Shown here piece after piece: positions 59,293-64,000 of a stretch of DNA of 64,000 bases; the stretch's first letter is position 1; each line of letters begins with the position of its first letter. Origin of the DNA: Thiosocius sp963736445. Lineage in GTDB: Bacteria; Pseudomonadota; Gammaproteobacteria; Chromatiales; Chromatiaceae. The notes beneath the pieces are model-generated. The model saw only the letters and a program-made list of their open reading frames with translations, searched no databases and had not been told where the DNA came from. The translations under genes and the position numbers were made by a program. The DNA is taken from positions 392,785-456,784 of the forward strand of contig CAVTOY010000004.1 in NCBI GenBank assembly GCA_963736445.1. The letters run 5' to 3'.

Positions 59293-59972
59293 CTAGTGTT
59301 CTGTTCCATTAATAGCGTTGCATAGTCGTTTGAGCTTGGCGAGGATCGAATCGGCGGTCGCAGTCCAGGCGAATGGCTGTGCGGTGAGATTGTAGTGTTC
59401 GGTATAACGTTTAATCCGTCCGACAAGGTCTGGCACGCTTTTGAAGGAACCGCGACGGATAGCCTGCTGAGTGATCAACCCGAACCAGCGTTCAACCTGA
59501 TTGAGCCAGTCGGCAAAGGCGCTGGCGTCAGCCAGCACGGCATGCTCGCCGAAAAACGCCAGCTGACCGGCCGCATGGGCCTTGGTCAGTGCCTCGAGGA
59601 AACGCCGCCGAAACAGACGCGAGAGTACCCGCACCGGCAGAAAGAAACCGGGCCGACAGGCGATCCAGCGTTGCCCGTCGGGTGACAGCCCGCCACCCGG
59701 GACAATCCCATGCACATGACCTCGAAGAAAAACTTCAGGCCGGTGAGCGTCGCATTCAGCGAGACCGGCGAAATACCGTGATCGACCAGGTGCAACTGGT
59801 AGCGTCGCAATTCCTCGACCGTCGCGGTATCAGGCGAACGCCCCAGAAAGCCGGTGAACCGCTTCACCGCGCGGATATAACCGGTCTGCGTCTTGGGTGA
59901 GAGTTTGCGCAACCGCATGTCGTCGATCATGCGCTGGCGTAACGGGCTGATGGCTCGCGTCGATTGGGTCAT
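59293..59972 (-). mobile_element. Chimera of IS91-linked integrase, IS91 transposase and IS630 fragments
   Basis: Read on the minus strand, the first part (59972 on) is the N-terminus of a tyrosine recombinase (SPLRQRMIDDMRLRKLSPKT). It passes into a piece of IS91-type transposase (GIVPGGGLSPDGQRWIACRP, GFFLPVRVLSRLFRRRFLEA). From about 59500 it is the C-terminus of an IS630-type transposase (NQVERWFGLITQQAIRRGSF, KPFAWTA-like QPFAWTATADSILAKLKR). Three unrelated mobile genes are thus joined. Confidence 0.82.
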
Positions 59973-60191
59973 CGGTCTGCTCCTGTCTCAGAACGAGGCG
60001 AATTGCCTCATTCCTCAACATAGGAAACAGACCATCGATCTCAGCGAACCACCGTGGTTAGATCGAGGTCCTACCGCGAGAGCGGTTTAGTCCATTGATT
60101 GGTTACCGGACGTAGGCTAGGAAATCTCACGGATGCCCGCCAGCGCCAGTACCAACGCCCGACGGGTCGGCAGTATCGTGAGCGCGGTTAA

Positions 60192-60500
60192 CTACTTCGC
60201 CAGTTTCTCGAAACTCGTCATTGCCTTCTCATGCGGGTTGTCCAGGCAGTACTCGACAAACTCATCCGACACCTTGGCGAGGTCATCGGAGACGAAGGTT
60301 GTTGCACCCTTCCTGCCCAGCATGTAGCCATGTAGCACGCCCATCGTGACAGCGCGCTCATGGTCAGACATGCGCATGACATCCTTGCAAAGATAAGTGG
60401 TCATATCCACCACCTCGCCTTCAGCAGCGCCGGCTGGCGCATGCAGCAGTGGCAGGGCAAAAAATGCAGCAGGAATCAGGGAACGGATCAGTTTTGACAT
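60192..60500 (-). CDS. HdeA/HdeB-like periplasmic protein
   Basis: A signal peptide (LIPAAFFALPLLHAPAGAAE) is followed by about 75 residues with two cysteines (YLCKDVM and YCLDNP) in the HdeA/HdeB spacing. HdeA-type proteins protect periplasmic proteins at low pH. The ATG follows GGAG. It lies 36 bases after the glycine-rich gene, likely in one operon. Confidence 0.78.
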   Translation of the reverse strand: MSKLIRSLIPAAFFALPLLHAPAGAAEGEVVDMTTYLCKDVMRMSDHERAVTMGVLHGYMLGRKGATTFVSDDLAKVSDEFVEYCLDNPHEKAMTSFEKLAK

Positions 60501-60536
60501 GAAATACTCCTTCTACTCGTTCGAATACGCAGATGA

Positions 60537-60857
60537 TTAACGGCGGCGCATACAGGCGTCATAAACGCTTTCGTACACATTGTTCTTTTCGGCCCCGCGG
60601 CGCACGCCACCGACAATGCCTCCCAATGCCGCGCCACGCCGAGCGGATTTTTTGTTGCCGACGATAGCGCCGAAGATCGCCCCACGGGCGGCGCCTCTAC
60701 CGACGCCACCGAGGCCGCTGCCGACGCCACGCGAGGCGCGGTCCGCCTCGGCAGCGCAGTCCGCGGGGGACAGCTGATAGGCAATGGACGCGGTACTCCA
60801 CGCAACAGCCAAGATGCCGGACAGCAATACCAGCCCGGATGGAAATAGCCTTCGCAT
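60537..60857 (-). CDS. Glycine-zipper envelope protein
   Basis: A signal peptide (GLVLLSGILAVAWSTASIA) is followed by a glycine-zipper segment (GVGSGLGGVGRGAARGAIFG) and two cysteines, one near each end. It is 106 residues. The ATG at 60857 follows GAGGAGG; the frame is open to 60929. The function is unknown. Confidence 0.75.
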   Translation of the reverse strand: MRRLFPSGLVLLSGILAVAWSTASIAYQLSPADCAAEADRASRGVGSGLGGVGRGAARGAIFGAIVGNKKSARRGAALGGIVGGVRRGAEKNNVYESVYDACMRRR

Positions 60858-61160
60858 CAATTTTTCCTCCTCTAATCGGAACACCCAAGGGAACCTGGAA
60901 AACCAAAGTACCCGCGCGCACGAGGGCATTATGCCCTGTTCATACCCAGCAACTTGTCATGTGCTGGGAAACTAGGCCATAAGCGCAGATTACGCGAGAG
61001 TCCCTTTAGGGACGGTGTTGTGATCGAGGACGGGTAGTCGCAGCGGCACCCCGACAACGCGCGGTGATTCGCCTGGGCGTCCCGTCAATACCCAAGTGTC
61101 GAAAATTGTCGATACGGCTTGATGCAGTGGGGCGCAATCTGAACCTGGCAGGCCCTGCCG
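60858..61160. other. Intergenic region
   Basis: The promoter of the two periplasmic genes should lie near 60860-60950. No gene is supported. Confidence 0.4.
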
Positions 61161-61360
61161 GTGACAGCGGGAACACGCAGTCGCAACTTCTCCGAACTCG
61201 GCAAGGTTCCGGAATGGACGGCGAAAAACACGTACAATTGGATTCCGCAGGGCTTGGTGCATCTGGCGGTAGTCATCAACCGGTACCCGCACCGGGTGCT
61301 TGACTGGCATCTGGACACGCACACGGCTACCGCCCCGGAAGCCCGCGGCCCGATGATGGA
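61161..61360 (+). mobile_element. Degenerate IS3-type transposase fragment
   Basis: WIPQGLVHLAVVINRYPHRV and LDWHLDTHT resemble the OrfB stretch GWLYLAVVLDLYSRRVVGW of IS3 elements. The surroundings are degenerate, with no ends seen. Confidence 0.5.
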
Positions 61361-61435
61361 ATCCAAGCTGAGGAATCGAATGTATGGCGCGGGTTTGTGC
61401 GAACAGCCCACCAATCGACCAGGCATGATTGATCG

Positions 61436-63262
61436 ATGAGCTGGATCACTGTTATCTGGTCGATCGCGGCCGGCGTGTCCCTGACGCTGGCAGCGGTGCA
61501 CATACTCGTCTGGGTGCGCAAGCGCAACGCATTGGAGCACCTCTTTTTCTCCGTCAGCGCCATGGCTGCGGCGGTCATCGCCATGCAGGAGTTGGCGCTG
61601 ATGCATGCGCAGACGCCTGCCGAATATGGCGCGATGTTGCGTTGGATGCACGTATCCGCGGCGGCGATGGCGATTTCAATCGTCTGGTTTATTCGCTGTC
61701 ATCTACGGGCAGGACGCATCTGGCTGGCGTGGCTCATCACCGGCCTGCGCATCGCGATCCTGATACTGAATTTCTCCCTGTCCCCCAACGCAAGCTTCCA
61801 GGAGATATACGCCCTGAGAGAGATAGCTTTTCTCGGTGAGACGCTGTCGTCGCCAGTGGGGAGTGGAAGCGCCTGGCGAGTTCTCATTCACCTGAGCAGC
61901 GTGCTGCTACTTGTCTACACCCTGGACGCCGGCGTTGCTGCCTGGAAGCGAGGCAGGAGCCGGCAAGCACTGTTATTGGGCTCCTCGATCCTGGCAGGAA
62001 TCATCCTGGCCGCAATTTTCTCGGGCCTCATGGTGCGAGGGATTCTACCCGGACCTTTCATTGCGCTGATCTACCTGCCGTTCGTATTCGCGATGGCCTT
62101 CGAACTGAGCCTCGACCTGATACGTTCAAATCAGCTCTCTGGCGAACTCCTGCAAAGCGAGAAGCGCATGAGCCTGGCCGCACGGGCCGCCGATCTGGGC
62201 CTGTGGGAATGGAACGTCGTGGGTGACGAGGTCTGGACAAACGATGTCGGCAGCAACCGGGTCAGGGCCTCCGGATCCGATCGCCCAAGCCTCGAGCGCT
62301 ACCTGGCGCTGGTCCACCCAGACGATCGCGACAGGCTTCGCGCAACGTTGCACCATACCCTTGAAGGCAGCGAGGACTTCCAAGCGGAGTTTCGTATGAC
62401 CGGGGCCGACGGGGCCGAGCGCTGGATCGCTGCACGCGGTCAGGTGGAACGGGACGAACAGCGGAAGCCGTTACTTCTTCGCGGCGTGTCAGTAGACATT
62501 ACTGCCCGAAGGCAGGCCGAACTCGAATTACAGACTCATCGTAACGAGCTGGCGCTGGTCCAACGTGTCTCCGCCATGGGTCAGCTTTCCCTGGCATTGG
62601 CGCACGAACTCAACCAACCGCTGGGGGCAATCCTCCGCAATGCCGAGGCAGGCGAATCGTTTCTCCGCCAGGACCCACCAGACCTCGGGGAGCTGCGCGA
62701 AATCCTCATCGATATCCAGAACGATGGCCGGCGGGCAGCAGAGGTGATCGATCGCATGCGCGCGCTGTTGCGACACGGAGATCTCCGGCTCGAGGCGATC
62801 GAGTTGCAGGAATTGATCGAGCAGGTTGCGGCCTTGCTCAACGCCGAAATGCAGGCGCGCCACGCGACGCTACACAGCGTGCTGCCACACCGGCTCCCCA
62901 AGGTGCGCGGGGACCACGTTCAGCTCCAGCAGGTCCTCCTGAACCTGCTACTCAACAGTCTGGATGCGATGGATGGCATGGAAAATATTACTCGACGAAT
63001 TGAGATCCGTGCCGACCAGGTGGAAGACGGACTGATCGAGTTGGCTATCGAGGATACCGGGACAGGCATCGATCCCGACCGGTTGCCGCATCTGTTCGAG
63101 TCACTTCTCACCACCAAAGCGGAGGGCATGGGCATCGGGCTTGCGATCTCCAAGACCATCGTCGAAGCCCACGGCGGTCGCATCTGGGCGGAGAACAATC
63201 CGGACGGCGGTGCGTGCATTCTAATCGAGCTGCCGATCGCGCGAGAGGAACCAGCGGCATGA
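61436..63262 (+). CDS. Membrane sensor histidine kinase (PAS, HisKA, HATPase)
   Basis: The 608-residue protein has about seven N-terminal membrane helices (residues 1-225), a PAS domain (about 240-365, ending LLLRGVSVDITARRQAELEL), HisKA with the phospho-accepting His390 in LALAHELNQPLGAIL, and an ATPase domain (LNLLLNSLDAMDG, EDTGTGIDPDRL, GMGIGLAISKTIVEAHGG). It resembles FixL-type kinases. The ligand is unknown. Its stop overlaps the regulator gene by ATGA. Confidence 0.93.
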   Translation: MSWITVIWSIAAGVSLTLAAVHILVWVRKRNALEHLFFSVSAMAAAVIAMQELALMHAQTPAEYGAMLRWMHVSAAAMAISIVWFIRCHLRAGRIWLAWLITGLRIAILILNFSLSPNASFQEIYALREIAFLGETLSSPVGSGSAWRVLIHLSSVLLLVYTLDAGVAAWKRGRSRQALLLGSSILAGIILAAIFSGLMVRGILPGPFIALIYLPFVFAMAFELSLDLIRSNQLSGELLQSEKRMSLAARAADLGLWEWNVVGDEVWTNDVGSNRVRASGSDRPSLERYLALVHPDDRDRLRATLHHTLEGSEDFQAEFRMTGADGAERWIAARGQVERDEQRKPLLLRGVSVDITARRQAELELQTHRNELALVQRVSAMGQLSLALAHELNQPLGAILRNAEAGESFLRQDPPDLGELREILIDIQNDGRRAAEVIDRMRALLRHGDLRLEAIELQELIEQVAALLNAEMQARHATLHSVLPHRLPKVRGDHVQLQQVLLNLLLNSLDAMDGMENITRRIEIRADQVEDGLIELAIEDTGTGIDPDRLPHLFESLLTTKAEGMGIGLAISKTIVEAHGGRIWAENNPDGGACILIELPIAREEPAA

Positions 63263-63882
63263 GCAAGCCGGGACAGAAGGTATTCATCGTGGATGATGAT
63301 GCTTCGTTCCTCAGGAGTATCGAGCGCCTGCTGCGCAGCAGCGGCTATGCCACCGAATGTTTCGGTTCCGCAAGCGAGTTCCTGGCGCGGCGGACGCCCG
63401 GGGCTAAAGGATGCGTGTTGGCTGATCTGCGGATGCCCGGCATGGATGGCATGGCGTTACAGGCAAAGCTGGCGCAGTCCGCCGATCCCCTACCCGTCGT
63501 TTTTCTCACGGGTCATGGCGACATCCCCACCGGCGTCGAGGCCATGCGCCGGGGTGCGGAGGATTTCCTGGTCAAAACCGCACCAAAGGAACTATTGCTT
63601 GCCGCAATCGAGCGGGCGCTGGCGCGCGATGCACGCGAAAACACGGCTCGGACCCGCCGTCGGCAATTGCAATCACACTTCGAGAAACTGACACCGCGCG
63701 AACACCAAGTGCTGTCCCAGGTGATGCTAGGACGGCGGAACAAGCAGATCGCCACCGACATGGGTATCGACGAGCGCTCGGTCAAGCGACACCGCACCAA
63801 ACTGATGAGAAAGCTCGAGGTCACGTCGGTCGCTGAACTGGTTCAACTTGCCATTGAAGCGGGCATGCCTGCCGCGGAGTAA
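63259..63882 (+). CDS. FixJ/TtrR-family response regulator
   Basis: The 207-residue regulator has a receiver domain (VFIVDDDASFLRSIERLLRS) with phospho-acceptor Asp56 in VLADLRMPGMDG. A LuxR-type helix-turn-helix follows (LTPREHQVLSQVMLGRRNKQ, GIDERSVKRHRTKLMRKL). It is the partner of the overlapping kinase. The ATG at 63259 lies inside the kinase stop. Confidence 0.95.
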   Translation: MSKPGQKVFIVDDDASFLRSIERLLRSSGYATECFGSASEFLARRTPGAKGCVLADLRMPGMDGMALQAKLAQSADPLPVVFLTGHGDIPTGVEAMRRGAEDFLVKTAPKELLLAAIERALARDARENTARTRRRQLQSHFEKLTPREHQVLSQVMLGRRNKQIATDMGIDERSVKRHRTKLMRKLEVTSVAELVQLAIEAGMPAAE

Positions 63883-64000
63883 CCGACACAACCGGCCGCC
63901 TCGCCTCGCTCAACGGGACCGAGTCCGGGCGGGTTGTCAGGACGAAAAAGACGATCGCAATGCCGTAGGGCGAGACGATGTACGGAAATGCCATCTGAAA
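63821..64000 (-). CDS. Possible C-terminus of a MarC-like membrane protein (runs off the right edge)
   Basis: From base 64000 the minus strand reads FQMAFPYIVSPYGIAIVFFV, like a MarC-family helix pair. After about 25 residues the likeness stops, and the frame overlaps the regulator gene. The gene may end earlier or be broken. Confidence 0.3.
   Translation of the reverse strand, partial: FQMAFPYIVSPYGIAIVFFVLTTRPDSVPLSEARRPVVSVTPRQACPLQWQVEPVQRPT

Overview
The window reads as a chromosomal segment of a GC-rich, sulfur-oxidising gammaproteobacterium (Chromatiales-like, possibly a symbiont or other uncultured lineage; this is inference). The evidence is the reverse-dissimilatory adenylylsulfate reductase operon aprM-aprB-aprA at the left edge, polyhydroxyalkanoate (PHA) genes, and a very heavy load of insertion sequences, many in pieces. 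No complete rRNA or tRNA gene and no CRISPR array was seen.

Layout. 1-2477: apr operon (minus). 3568-7348: intact aconitase followed by a decayed fumC whose catalytic loop is deleted. 7684-10523: PHA synthase with a C-terminal helix-hairpin-helix extension, and a phasin; a second phasin lies at 22.0 kb. 11.7-13.2 kb: BON-MscS channel. 13.2-18.7 kb: insertion-sequence debris around an IS630 copy, an unknown 322-codon gene and an alpha/beta hydrolase. 18.7-21.5 kb: a TIR-domain remnant and a tex gene broken by two frameshifts. 23-25.6 kb: a subtilase facing a small gene that resembles the protease's own N-terminal domain. 26-32.8 kb: Rap1a-like secreted protein, LysE exporter, orphan AT-richer glycosyltransferase, EEP-fold enzyme. 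33.1-35.7 kb: complete IS21-family element with a 6-bp target duplication. 36-48.4 kb: island-like region with integrase remnants, a tRNA-fMet 3' scar, a PPK2 with a Lys/Pro repeat tail, a GNAT protein, a cupin, a thiamine-binding protein, a Fic protein with an AbiEi-like N-terminus, and parDE. 48.7-52.9 kb: dodecin and a large AsmA protein. 53.2-55.1 kb: IS debris. 55.3-59.0 kb: complete Mla/MCE-type lipid transporter operon (mlaE, ATPase, MCE protein, PqiC-like lipoprotein). 60-64 kb: periplasmic small proteins and a FixJ-type two-component system.

Three unclassified rve-type insertion sequences recur; I call them IS-A (full copy 42991-44188), IS-B (46210-47347) and IS-C (53962-55068). Their fragments mark most gene breaks. 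Two colinear 259-bp elements with 20-bp terminal inverted repeats (29353-29611 and 49185-49443) carry no gene, but hold a hairpin whose stem shows compensatory changes. Putative PhaR operators lie before both phasin genes and before the GNAT gene, suggesting one PHA regulon.

Protein calls rest on motif and family recognition by eye. Several frameshifts fall in homopolymer runs, so sequencing or assembly error cannot be excluded for those.
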